From the NCBI RefSeq assembly GCF_001428405.1, contig NZ_LMSL01000006.1, forward strand, positions 241 through 45,755: a stretch of 45,515 bases of DNA, in the 5' to 3' direction. The stretch is from Frateuria sp. Soil773 (lineage in GTDB: Bacteria > Pseudomonadota > Gammaproteobacteria > Xanthomonadales > Rhodanobacteraceae). Both the position numbers and the translations under genes were made by a program. A model generated the notes under the pieces. That model was not told the DNA's origin. It worked only from the letters and a program-made list of their open reading frames with translations, and made no database searches. Of this stretch, positions 25,720 through 33,984 are shown in pieces. The number at the start of each line of letters is the position of its first letter. The stretch's first letter is position 1.

Positions 25720-28602
25720 CTAGCCGGCCGGCAGCGAAGCCGCCGGCTGGTCCAGCCGGTCGAGCAACTGGCGCAGGTCGTCGAGGTAGGGCGGCAGCCG
25801 CCGCAGGACGTCCGGCTCGCCGCCGGCCTGCAGGATCTCGAGCCATTGCCGGCCCTCGGCGAGCAGTTCGTCGTCGCAGAACAGTTGCAGGGCGCCGAGC
25901 AGGCGATGCAGCCACTGCGCGGCGGCCTGCGCGTCGTCGTCGTCGATCGCCTGGCCGAGCCTGAGCAGGTCGGCGTGGCCGGTTTCGCGCAGCGTGCGCA
26001 GCAGGTCCGCCTTGAGGGCCTGCATGGCCGGGTCGTCGAACAGCCGGTCGGCGGCGACGGGCGGGACGCCGGCGGACGGCCGCTGCGGCTGGACCTGCTC
26101 CGGCATCCATGCGGCGATCTTCTCCGCCAGTTGGTGCAGTTGCACCGGCTTGTCGAGGTAGTCGTCCATGCCGGCGTCGCGGCAGCGCCGGCCTTCGCCG
26201 TCGAGCGCGCTGGCGGTCATCGCGACGATGGGCAGGCGCGTGAAGCTGCCGGTCTCCGCTTCGTGGCGGCGCCAGGACGAAGCCAGTTCGTAGCCGTCCA
26301 TCCGGGGCATCTGGCAGTCGGTCATCAGCATGGCGTAGCGGCCCTGCCGCAGCGCCTCGTACGCTTCGTGGCCGTCGCCGACCACGTCGCAGGGCCAGCC
26401 GAGCAGTTCGAGCTGGCGGCGCACCAGGGTCTGGCTGACCGGATGGTCCTCCGCCACCAGGATCCGCCCGCGCCCCTGCCCGCGGGCGGGTTCGGCGGCA
26501 GCGGGGGCCGGTCCGTGGAAGCTGCGCGGGCGCGGCGATAGCGGCGCCAGACCCATCTCGCAGGCGCGCGCCACCGACCGCCACTTCAGCGGATTGGCGC
26601 CGAGCTGGATGCGCTCGCCTTCGACCTGGGGCGCGCCCAGCGCGGCGGCGTCGGCATCGACGGCGATGGCTTGCGCCGCGACCAGCGGCGGGCTCGTTTC
26701 GTCGTCGCGGTCGACGAACAGCAGGTTGGCGGCCAGGCCGCTGCGCAGCGGTTGCGCCGGCGGGACCTGCTCCACGGTAAGGCCGAGCGCGAGCAGGTGG
26801 TCGGCCAGGGCCGCCGCGACCGCCGGCGCGGCGAGCCGCACGATCGCGTGCCGCCCGGCGAGGCCCGGCGGCCGTTCCACGTCGCGGCGTTCCACCGGCA
26901 GGCGCAGCTCGACCGTGACGGTGGTGCCGGCGCCGGGCTCGCTGGTCAGCTTGATGCTGCCGTCCATGAGCTGGATCAGGTGGCGGCAGATCGCCAGGCC
27001 GAGGCCGGAGCCGCCGTAGCGCCGGGTCGTCCACGATTCCGCCTGCGAGAACGGGGTGAACAGGTTGACCTGCTTGTCGGCGGCGATGCCGATGCCGGTA
27101 TCGGCCACGCTCAGGCGCACGCGCTGCGAGCCGCCGTCGTCGCCGATCACCCGCACGCCGACCGAGACGCTGCCGGAGTCGGTGAACTTGCCGGCGTTGT
27201 TGAGCAGGTTCAGCAGGATCTGCCGGATCCGCACGCTGTCGCCGACCAGTTGGCCGGCCAGCGCGGCGTCGACGGCCACCTGGATGCGCAACCCCTTCTT
27301 GTGCATGTGCGTGGCCATCATGCCGACCACGTTGTCGACCAGCGTGCGCAGGTCGAAGGGCGCGTCGTCCAGGCGCAGGTCGCCCGCTTCGAGCTTGGAG
27401 AAGTCCAGCACGTCGTTGAGCACCTGCAGCAGCACGCCCGCCGAATCCTCCACCGCGTGCAGCAGTTCCTGCTGCTCGGCGTCGAGCCGGGTGTGCCGGA
27501 GCAGTTCGAGCATGCCGATGACGCCGTTCATCGGCGTGCGGATCTCGTGGCTCATGGTGGCGAGGAAGTCGGCCTTGGCCTTGGAGGCGCGCTCGGCGGC
27601 GTCGCGCGCCGCGCGCAGGGCCTCGTTGTGCGCGTTGATGCCGGTGGTGTCGATGAAGTACCCGCTCCAGTGCACGCTGCCGTCGGGCAGCGCGCGCGGC
27701 GCCATGACGAGGTGCAGCCAGCGCAGCCCTTCCTCGCCGTAGGCGCGGAAGTCCAGCGTGTGGACGCTCGCGTCGCGCCGCGCGCGGATCAGCAGGCGCC
27801 GCACGCGCGACTTGTCCTCGGGATGGATGCGGTCACCGAAGGGCCAGTCGCGCAGGGCGTCGCCCGCTTCGACCAGATCCTGCGGCGCGAGGCCGAACAG
27901 CGCGCGCAGGTCGCCGGCCAGGAACAGCAGCCGGCGTCGCCCGCCCGCGTCCAGCGACACGGTGAACACCAGCACCGGAACGTGGTGGGCGATCTCGAGC
28001 AGGCTCTGCTCGGCGGCGCGGGCGGCCTGTTCGCGCTGCTGGAAGCGGGTGACGTCCAGCAGCACGCCGAGCGAGCCGACCACGCCACGGTCGTCCACGC
28101 GCACCGGGCAGTCCCACCACAGGCCGGCGCGATGGCTGCCGTCGCCGCCGGTGTAGGCGATCTCGCATTGCCGTCCCTGTCCGGCCTCGACCACCGCCAG
28201 GCTGGACTGGTGCAGCCGTTGCCGGGTCGGTTGCGCGCCCTCGATCTCGAACGGGCCGTGATCCGGCAGCGCGAGGCTGGTCCTGCCGATGGCGTCGGCA
28301 TCGATGCGGATGTCGCGTCGGCTGGCCGCGTTCAGCATCAGGTAGGCGCCGTCGCGGTCCTTGACCGTCACCGGAAAGGGCAGGCTGTCGAGCAGCGCCT
28401 GCGCATACGCCTGCTGCTGGGCCAACTGCCGCCGGCCGCGCGCGAGCCGGGTGCGCTCGACGTGCACCCGCCACAGCAGTGCCAGCGCCAGGCCCGCCGA
28501 CACCGCCAGCAGCGCCGCCAGGCAGTACACCGCGATGGCGGTGGGCGCCAGCGCGACGTCGATCCATGCAAGGGCTGGGGTGATGGGCATTTCGATAGTC
28601 AC
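25720..28602 (-). CDS. Hybrid sensor histidine kinase (PAS-PAS-HisKA-HATPase-REC-Hpt)
   Basis: A 960-residue membrane kinase. One membrane helix (about 20-45) is preceded by only a short tail, so there is no periplasmic sensor. Two PAS-like domains follow (about 65-190 and 200-325). The phosphoacceptor is His352 in ATMSHEIRTPMNG; ATPase boxes are NLLNNAGKFT, ADTGIGI and GGSGLGLAI. Residues about 580-690 form a degenerate alpha/beta region without a receiver aspartate. A true receiver has Asp762 (MTDCQMPRMDG) and Lys818, and the Hpt domain has His899 (WLHRLLGA). This is the BvgS/EvgS/RcsC style of phosphorelay. The divergent RcsB-like gene is the likely partner. I used the GTG at 28602; an ATG four codons later is equally possible. 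Confidence 0.9.
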   Translation of the reverse strand: MTIEMPITPALAWIDVALAPTAIAVYCLAALLAVSAGLALALLWRVHVERTRLARGRRQLAQQQAYAQALLDSLPFPVTVKDRDGAYLMLNAASRRDIRIDADAIGRTSLALPDHGPFEIEGAQPTRQRLHQSSLAVVEAGQGRQCEIAYTGGDGSHRAGLWWDCPVRVDDRGVVGSLGVLLDVTRFQQREQAARAAEQSLLEIAHHVPVLVFTVSLDAGGRRRLLFLAGDLRALFGLAPQDLVEAGDALRDWPFGDRIHPEDKSRVRRLLIRARRDASVHTLDFRAYGEEGLRWLHLVMAPRALPDGSVHWSGYFIDTTGINAHNEALRAARDAAERASKAKADFLATMSHEIRTPMNGVIGMLELLRHTRLDAEQQELLHAVEDSAGVLLQVLNDVLDFSKLEAGDLRLDDAPFDLRTLVDNVVGMMATHMHKKGLRIQVAVDAALAGQLVGDSVRIRQILLNLLNNAGKFTDSGSVSVGVRVIGDDGGSQRVRLSVADTGIGIAADKQVNLFTPFSQAESWTTRRYGGSGLGLAICRHLIQLMDGSIKLTSEPGAGTTVTVELRLPVERRDVERPPGLAGRHAIVRLAAPAVAAALADHLLALGLTVEQVPPAQPLRSGLAANLLFVDRDDETSPPLVAAQAIAVDADAAALGAPQVEGERIQLGANPLKWRSVARACEMGLAPLSPRPRSFHGPAPAAAEPARGQGRGRILVAEDHPVSQTLVRRQLELLGWPCDVVGDGHEAYEALRQGRYAMLMTDCQMPRMDGYELASSWRRHEAETGSFTRLPIVAMTASALDGEGRRCRDAGMDDYLDKPVQLHQLAEKIAAWMPEQVQPQRPSAGVPPVAADRLFDDPAMQALKADLLRTLRETGHADLLRLGQAIDDDDAQAAAQWLHRLLGALQLFCDDELLAEGRQWLEILQAGGEPDVLRRLPPYLDDLRQLLDRLDQPAASLPAG

Positions 28603-28635
28603 GAAGCGAACCGGGAACCTGCGGATGCCCGCAGC

Positions 28636-28664
28636 ATCTCAGGAAACATGGGCATATGCGTCAA
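28636..28664 (-). promoter_or_regulatory. Possible promoter of the hybrid kinase gene
   Basis: On the minus strand TTGACG (28659-28664) and TGAGAT (28636-28641) are 17 bases apart. The -35 matches at five of six positions and the -10 at only three. It lies in the 166-base divergent gap between the kinase and regulator genes. Confidence 0.4.
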
Positions 28665-28768
28665 CCTGTCTTCACACCGGCGGCGCATGCCCCCGCTACC
28701 ATACGTGCACGACGGGCGCTGCGACATGCGTCCGGCTTAGGTTGTATGCGTACCAGGGATAGAAATAC

Positions 28769-29422
28769 ATGGTGGACATCGTCATAGCCGACGACCATCC
28801 GGTGGTTCTGATGGGCATCAAGGCATTGCTGGACAGCCAGGGCGATGCCTTCCGCATAGTCGGGGAAGCGCACAACGGCGGTGAATTGCTCAAGGTGCTG
28901 GCCGAGCGGCCCTGCGGCCTGCTGATCACCGATTTCTCGATGCCCGACGAGCAAGGCTCCACCGACGGCCTGATCCTGCTCCAGCGCCTGCGCCGCGATT
29001 TTCCCTCCTTGCCCGTCGTCGTGCTGACGATGGTGCACAACCCCACGCTCATCCGCGGCATGCTCGCCGCCGGCGTGAAGGGCGTGGTGGACAAGGGCGG
29101 CATGATGACCGAACTGCTGCTCGCCATCCAGGCCACGGTGAACGGCCGCGACTACCTGAGCGGTCGCTACCGCGCCGGCCTGGTGGAGCCGGACGTCTCC
29201 GGCGCGGAAGCGTCCGAGGCGCTCGCCGGCCAACTGTCGGCGCGCGAGGCGGAGATCGTGCGCCTGTTCGCGAGCGGGCTCTCGATCACCCAGATCGCCG
29301 AGCACGTGCACCGCAGCGTCAAGACGATCAGCCAGCAGAAGAACGACGCCATGCGCAAGCTCGGCTTCACCAGCAACAGCCAGCTCTACGAGTACGCGCG
29401 CGCGAGCGGCCTGCTCGCCTGA
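28769..29422 (+). CDS. RcsB-like (NarL/FixJ family) response regulator
   Basis: A 217-residue two-domain regulator. The receiver (1 to about 125) has the acidic pair Asp8/Asp9, phosphoacceptor Asp55 in LITDFSMPDE, Thr87 and Lys109. The phrases IADDHPVVLMGI and LITDFSMP, and the shape around FPSLPVVVLTMVHNPTLI, are much closer to RcsB than to most NarL-type regulators. The C-terminal LuxR-type helix-turn-helix (about 155-215) contains LSAREAEIVRLFASGLSITQIAEHVHRSVKTISQQK. It is divergent from the hybrid kinase, its presumed phosphodonor, and lies 305 bases before the fimbrial operon, its likely target. The pairing and the target are inferred from gene order. Confidence 0.9.
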   Translation: MVDIVIADDHPVVLMGIKALLDSQGDAFRIVGEAHNGGELLKVLAERPCGLLITDFSMPDEQGSTDGLILLQRLRRDFPSLPVVVLTMVHNPTLIRGMLAAGVKGVVDKGGMMTELLLAIQATVNGRDYLSGRYRAGLVEPDVSGAEASEALAGQLSAREAEIVRLFASGLSITQIAEHVHRSVKTISQQKNDAMRKLGFTSNSQLYEYARASGLLA

Positions 29423-29727
29423 AAACCGCCTGGCGACGATGCCGGGCCGGGCCTTCTCCCGAGGGCGCGGCCTAGCGTTTGCGCGCGCGCGTTTCCGTGC
29501 GCAAGTTGGCGGAATTTTAGGAAAAATCCGATGTTTTCGTGATCGCCATCACAATACCTTGGGGCTCTCGACAATTTGTGCGTCGGGAAAAGACAGGGGG
29601 AGCCGCGGGCTCCTGCCATGAAGAACTCCGGCGAGCGCGTGGCTTGCCACGTGCCCGGCGTCGGTTCGTGTTGGCGCGGTGCAGAGGCGTCCCCCTGGTT
29701 CCACCAGCCTCTACACAAGGACTCTCC
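29423..29727 (+). promoter_or_regulatory. Regulatory region of the fimbrial operon
   Basis: No gene is supported in these 305 bases. They contain an inverted repeat TTGCGC/GCGCAA (29479-29504), an AT-richer block at about 29510-29580 with the CRP/Clp-like site, and a hairpin GGAGCC-GCG-GGCTCC near 29609-29623. The ribosome site AAGGA (29717-29721) precedes the GTG start of the pilin gene. If transcription starts near 29587, the leader is about 140 bases. Confidence 0.5.
29538..29553. promoter_or_regulatory. CRP/Clp-like binding site upstream of the fimbrial operon
   Basis: CGTGA-TCGCCA-TCACA matches the CRP consensus TGTGA-N6-TCACA at nine of ten positions. The centre at 29545/29546 would be near -41.5 for a start near 29587, the class II activator position. 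In Xanthomonadales the CRP homologue Clp recognises the same motif and is antagonised by cyclic di-GMP. Confidence 0.65.
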
Positions 29728-30294
29728 GTGAAAACCTCGATCCTTTCCGCCGCGCTGGCCGTCTCCCTCGGCGTGTTCGCGCTTTCCCCCTCGTCGGCCA
29801 AGGCCGCCGACGGCACCATCACCTTCAACGGCAAGATCACCGGCCAGACCTGCGACATCAACGGCAACGGCACCGGTGGCAAGGACTTCACGGTCACCCT
29901 GCCGACCGTGTCCAAGAGCACGCTGACCAACGCGGGCGACTGGGCGGGCCGTACCCCGTTCAGCATCGCGCTGAGCAATTGCTCGCCGGCCACCGGCAAC
30001 GTCGCCACCTACTTCGAACCGGGCGCCAGCGTCGATCTGGCCACCGGCCAGCTGATCGTCGACAGCGGCGCGAACGCCGCCACCAACGTGGAGCTGGGCC
30101 TGCTGAACGGCGACACCACCGCGATCTCGGTGGGCGCTACCACCAGCGGCGCCGACAGCTCCAATTCGAAGCCGGTGGCGCTGTCCAACGGCGCGGCCAC
30201 GCTGAACTACTACGTCCAGTACGTGGCCCACCAGGGCTCGGCCACCGAGGGCGACGTCGCCAGCCGCGTGCAGTACACCATCGTCTACAACTGA
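29728..30294 (+). CDS. Type 1-family fimbrial major subunit (pilin)
   Basis: A 188-residue precursor with a signal peptide of about 27 residues ending AKA. The mature pilin has the family disulphide cysteines Cys42 (GQTCDINGNG) and Cys85 (LSNCSPA) and ends in the alternating C-terminal strand VQYTIVYN, which chaperone and usher recognise. Subunits assemble by donor-strand exchange with the N-terminal extension. The start is the GTG at 29728 with AAGGA upstream; no suitable ATG lies nearby. It is first in a pilin-chaperone-usher-adhesin operon and is followed by a perfect 40-base palindrome that probably raises its expression relative to the later genes. Confidence 0.92.
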   Translation: MKTSILSAALAVSLGVFALSPSSAKAADGTITFNGKITGQTCDINGNGTGGKDFTVTLPTVSKSTLTNAGDWAGRTPFSIALSNCSPATGNVATYFEPGASVDLATGQLIVDSGANAATNVELGLLNGDTTAISVGATTSGADSSNSKPVALSNGAATLNYYVQYVAHQGSATEGDVASRVQYTIVYN

Positions 30295-30300
30295 CGCTGG

Positions 30301-30340
30301 CGTCCGTGCGACCGGCGGCATGCCGCCGGTCGCACGGACG
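30301..30340 (+). repeat. Perfect 40-bp palindrome between pilin and chaperone genes
   Basis: The sequence reads identically on both strands over 40 bases, centred on GGCGGCATGCCGCC and starting six bases after the pilin stop. In RNA it forms a very stable hairpin. No T-run follows, so it is more likely a processing barrier or 3' stabiliser of pilin mRNA, or a partial terminator, than a full terminator. Confidence 0.85.
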
Positions 30341-30378
30341 GATGACGGCTCCCCGTTCCCATCCGAAGGCTTCCCCCG

Positions 30379-31122
30379 ATGAAACTCTCCTTCCGGCTCG
30401 CCTCGGGCCTGGCGCTCGCGCTGCTGCTGGCCCAGTCCGCGTTCGCCAACGTAATCATCAACGGTACCCGCGTGGTCTATCCGGGCGGCGAGCGCGAGGT
30501 CACCATCAAGCTGACCAACAACGGCGACGCGCCGGCGCTGGTGCAGGCATGGCTGGACGGCGGCAACCCGAAGGTGACCCCGGACAAGAGCGACGCGCCG
30601 TTCGTGCTGACCCCGCCGATCACCCGCATCGAGCCGCGCAAGGGGCAGACCCTGCGCCTGATGTACACCGGCCAGCCGCTGCCGCAGGACAAGGAGTCGG
30701 TGTTCTGGCTGAACGTGCTGGAAGTGCCGCCGTCGCCGACTGGCGAGGGCGCGAAGAACTATCTGCAACTGGCGTTCCGCTCGCGCATCAAGGTGTTTTT
30801 CCGCCCGGGCGGGCTGCCGGGGCGCGCCAACGATGCGCCGGGCCAGTTGCACTGGCGCGTGGTGCCGTCGGCGGACGGGCACGGCCTGTCGCTGGAGTGC
30901 AGCAACCCCACGCCCTACCACGTTTCCTTCAGCCGCATGGGCGTGGTCGCGGCGGGCCGCAGCTACGTGTCCGCGCAGGGCGGCATGGTCGCGCCGGGCG
31001 CCAGGGCGGCGTTCCCGCTGCCGGGTCTGGCCCAGCCGCCGGCCGCCGGCGCCGAGGTGGATTTCACCGCGATCAACGACTACGGCGGCGACGTGGCGCT
31101 GAAAGGGAAGCTTGAGCCCTGA
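30379..31122 (+). CDS. Periplasmic fimbrial chaperone (PapD/FimC family)
   Basis: A 247-residue precursor with a signal peptide of 23 residues (ending AFA) and two immunoglobulin-like domains. The subunit-anchoring residues are present: Arg31 (INGTRVVYPGGERE) and Lys138 (RSRIKVFFRP). The G1-strand region VFWLNVLEVPPSP donates a strand to complete the pilin fold. It holds subunits in the periplasm and delivers them to the usher. It lies 84 bases after the pilin gene, beyond the palindrome, and 78 bases before the usher gene. Confidence 0.95.
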   Translation: MKLSFRLASGLALALLLAQSAFANVIINGTRVVYPGGEREVTIKLTNNGDAPALVQAWLDGGNPKVTPDKSDAPFVLTPPITRIEPRKGQTLRLMYTGQPLPQDKESVFWLNVLEVPPSPTGEGAKNYLQLAFRSRIKVFFRPGGLPGRANDAPGQLHWRVVPSADGHGLSLECSNPTPYHVSFSRMGVVAAGRSYVSAQGGMVAPGARAAFPLPGLAQPPAAGAEVDFTAINDYGGDVALKGKLEP

Positions 31123-31200
31123 GCCCCGGCATCGGTCCGCATCGCCGCCGCCGTCGCCAGGCCAGGGACCACCGCAACAACGAGTAAGGACGCACGAGCC

Positions 31201-33984
31201 GTGACGAAATTGCACAAACGACAAGAAGGAGGACGCAGGCTGCCGCACAGGCCGCTCGCGGTGCTGATCGCCTTCGCGCTGGGTGGCGTTTCGACCGGCG
31301 CGCTGGCCGCCGTGGACGCCGCCGCGCCGGCGACGATCGAGCCGGCCAACGCCTCGTTCAACAGCGCCTTCCTGGCCGGCGGCACGCAGGACGTCGACCT
31401 GTCGCGTTTCGAGCACGGCAACCCGGTGCTGCCGGGCGACTACCTGGTCGATCTCTACGTCAACGGCAACTGGGTCGGCAACGAGAACGTACGGTTCCGC
31501 GCCGAGGATGCCAAGAGCAGCGCGCGGCCGTGCTTCGACGCGCAGCAACTGGAACGCTACGGCATCGATACCGGCAAGCTGGACCCGGCGGTGCTCGTGC
31601 GCGGCGACTGCCAGCGCATCGAGCGATGGGTGCCGCAGGCGCAGAGCAGCTATGACGGCGCGGAACTGCGGCTGGACCTGAGCGTGCCGCAGGCCGTGCT
31701 GCGCCGCACCGCTCGCGGCTACGTGGCGCCGCGCTACTGGGACCGCGGCGTGACGGCCGGCATGCTCGGCTATTCCTTCAACAGCTTCCGCATGCGCAAC
31801 GACGCGGCGGCGATCGTCGACAACACGGTGATCGGCCCCGACGGCAAGGCCGTGCCGGCCGGCGGCGCGATTCCCGCCGGCAGCGTCATCGGGCGCGGCG
31901 GCGAGCCGATCCCGGCGGGCAGCGTGTTCGCGGCCGACGGCGGGATCATCGGGCCGGACGGCAGGCGCATCACCGCGCCGGCGCGCATGGGCAGCCGCAC
32001 GCAGGATTCGGCCTACCTGGGCCTCAATGCCGGGCTCAACCTGGGCGACTGGCAGTTCCGCCACAACTCGTCGGTGACCTGGCAGAGCGGGCAGGGGCGC
32101 CGCTGGCAGAGCATCGCCACCTACGCCCAGCGCAATTTCGCGGACATCCGCAGCCAGTTGACGATCGGCGAGGCCAACACCAGCGGCGAGCTGTTCGACA
32201 CGGTGGCCTTCCGCGGCGCGCAACTGGCGTCGGACGACCGCATGCTGCCCGATTCGCTGCGCGGCTACGCGCCGGTGGTGCGCGGCGTGGCGAGCACCAA
32301 CGCGCGCGTCGAGATCCGCCAGAACGGCTACCTGATCTACCAGACCACGGTGGCGCCCGGCGGCTTCGAGATCAACGACCTGTACCCCACCGGGTACGGC
32401 GGCGATCTGGCGGTGACGGTGACCGAGGCGGACGGGCGCCAGCACAGCTTCTCGGTGCCGTATTCCTCGGTGGCGCAACTGCTGCGCCCGGGCATCGGCC
32501 GCTACAGCGCGACCGTGGGCCAGGTGCGCGAGACCTACCTGCACAGCCACCCGTGGCTGCTGCAGGGCACCTACCAGCGCGGCTTCACCAACGTGCTGAC
32601 CGGCTATGCCGGCGCGGTGCTGAGCAAGGGCTACGGCGCCGTGCTGGTCGGCGGGGCCTTCAACACGGCCTACGGCGCCTTCGCGGTCGACCTGACCCAT
32701 GCGCACGCGCAACTGCCGGGGCAGGGCAGCTCCAGCGGGCAGAGCCTGAAGATCGGCTACAGCAAGCTGCTGACCGAGACGAACACCAATTTCTCGGTGG
32801 CGGCCTACCGCTACTCCACGTCCGGCTACCTGGGCCTGCAGGACGCCCTGCTCATGCGCGACCTGGCGCGCCGGGGCCTCGGCACCGCGGCGGTGCAGCG
32901 CCAGCGCAACCGCTTCGAGCTGACCCTGAGCCAGACGCTGGGCAGCGCCGGTTCGCTGTACGTCACCGGCTCGGTGCGCGACTACTGGGGACGCCGCGGC
33001 ACGGACACGCAGTACCAGGCCGGCTACAACAACCACATCGGCAGCCTCAGCTATACCGTTTCGGCGGCGCAGACGCGCGACGTGTTCGGCATGCGCGAGA
33101 CGCAGTACTACCTCAACTTCTCGCTGCCGCTGGGCCGCGCCGAGCATGCGCCCTCGCTGAGCGGCATGTTCGCGCACAGCAACCGCGGCTACAGCACCAG
33201 CCAGCTCGGCCTCACCGGCAGCGCCGGCGCGGACGACAATTTCAACTACGGCGTCACCGCCGGCCACGATACCCGCAGCGGCAGCAGCGGCGCGCTGAAC
33301 GCGCAGTACCGCAGCCCGTACTCGACGCTGAGCGCCACCTACGCGCAGGGCTCCGGCTACCGCCAGGCGTCGCTGGGCGCGAACGGCGCGCTGGTGGTGC
33401 ACGGCGGCGGCGTCACCTTCAGCCCGCAGCAGGGCGAGACCATGGCCTTGGTCGAGGCGAAGGACGCGAAGGGCGCGCGGGTCACCAACTACTCCGGCGT
33501 GCGCATCGACGGCCGCGGCTATGCGTTGATCCCCTACCTCACGCCCTACAGCCTCAACACGGTGCAGCTCGATCCGAAGGGCATCTCCACCGACGTCGAG
33601 CTGCAGAGCACCAGCCAGCAGGTGGCGCCGTACGCCGGCGCCGTGGTGAAGGTGATGTTCAGCACCAGCAGCGGGCGCGCCGCGCTGATCCACGCGCTCG
33701 ACGCCGCGGGCCAGCCGCTGCCGTTCGGCGCCGAAGTGCTCGATGCGCAGGGGCGCGACGTGGGCGTGGTGGGCCAGGCCAGCCGGCTGTACCTGCGCGG
33801 CCTGGCCGACAGCGGCCGGCTGCTGGTGAAGTGGGGCGCGCAGCCCGACCAGCAATGCCGCATCGACTACCGCTTGCCGGTGCGCGACAAGCACGCCAAG
33901 CCGGTGTTCTACGACACGCTGGAGGCGGCCTGCAGCCCTGCCGCCGCCACCGGCGCGTCCCCCACCTCGGTGTCCAGCCGATGA
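31201..33984 (+). CDS. Outer-membrane fimbrial usher (FimD/PapC family) with an unusual insertion
   Basis: A 927-residue precursor with a signal peptide to about residue 37. Domains in order: N-terminal chaperone-binding domain (about 48-170, FNSAFLAGGTQDVDLSRFEHGNPVLPGDY); a beta-barrel with plug (the segment APVVRGVASTNARVEIRQNGYLIYQTTVAPGGFEINDLYPTGYGGDL is diagnostic); and C-terminal domains ending in a cysteine-containing tail (QQCRIDYRLP, LEAACSP). Residues about 201-268 contain a Gly/Pro/Ala-rich repetitive insert between early barrel strands, which I do not recall from standard ushers. The start is the GTG at 31201 behind AAGGA. The stop overlaps the adhesin start by four bases. Confidence 0.95.
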   Translation: MTKLHKRQEGGRRLPHRPLAVLIAFALGGVSTGALAAVDAAAPATIEPANASFNSAFLAGGTQDVDLSRFEHGNPVLPGDYLVDLYVNGNWVGNENVRFRAEDAKSSARPCFDAQQLERYGIDTGKLDPAVLVRGDCQRIERWVPQAQSSYDGAELRLDLSVPQAVLRRTARGYVAPRYWDRGVTAGMLGYSFNSFRMRNDAAAIVDNTVIGPDGKAVPAGGAIPAGSVIGRGGEPIPAGSVFAADGGIIGPDGRRITAPARMGSRTQDSAYLGLNAGLNLGDWQFRHNSSVTWQSGQGRRWQSIATYAQRNFADIRSQLTIGEANTSGELFDTVAFRGAQLASDDRMLPDSLRGYAPVVRGVASTNARVEIRQNGYLIYQTTVAPGGFEINDLYPTGYGGDLAVTVTEADGRQHSFSVPYSSVAQLLRPGIGRYSATVGQVRETYLHSHPWLLQGTYQRGFTNVLTGYAGAVLSKGYGAVLVGGAFNTAYGAFAVDLTHAHAQLPGQGSSSGQSLKIGYSKLLTETNTNFSVAAYRYSTSGYLGLQDALLMRDLARRGLGTAAVQRQRNRFELTLSQTLGSAGSLYVTGSVRDYWGRRGTDTQYQAGYNNHIGSLSYTVSAAQTRDVFGMRETQYYLNFSLPLGRAEHAPSLSGMFAHSNRGYSTSQLGLTGSAGADDNFNYGVTAGHDTRSGSSGALNAQYRSPYSTLSATYAQGSGYRQASLGANGALVVHGGGVTFSPQQGETMALVEAKDAKGARVTNYSGVRIDGRGYALIPYLTPYSLNTVQLDPKGISTDVELQSTSQQVAPYAGAVVKVMFSTSSGRAALIHALDAAGQPLPFGAEVLDAQGRDVGVVGQASRLYLRGLADSGRLLVKWGAQPDQQCRIDYRLPVRDKHAKPVFYDTLEAACSPAAATGASPTSVSSR

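Noticed and set aside
22677-28602. CHASE2 and kinase genes as pieces of one gene split by a frameshift
   Set aside because: The FecR gene lies between them, the order on the transcript is kinase first and CHASE2 last, and each has its own start, stop and intact ends.
26671-28740. A 689-codon open frame on the plus strand opposite the hybrid kinase
   Set aside because: All kinase motifs are on the minus strand; this frame shows no domain.
29386-33894. A 1502-codon open frame on the minus strand across the fimbrial operon
   Set aside because: It is antisense to four clear fimbrial genes, begins inside the response-regulator gene, and its translation is Val/Gly/Arg/His-rich low-complexity sequence, an expected artefact of high G+C third codon positions.
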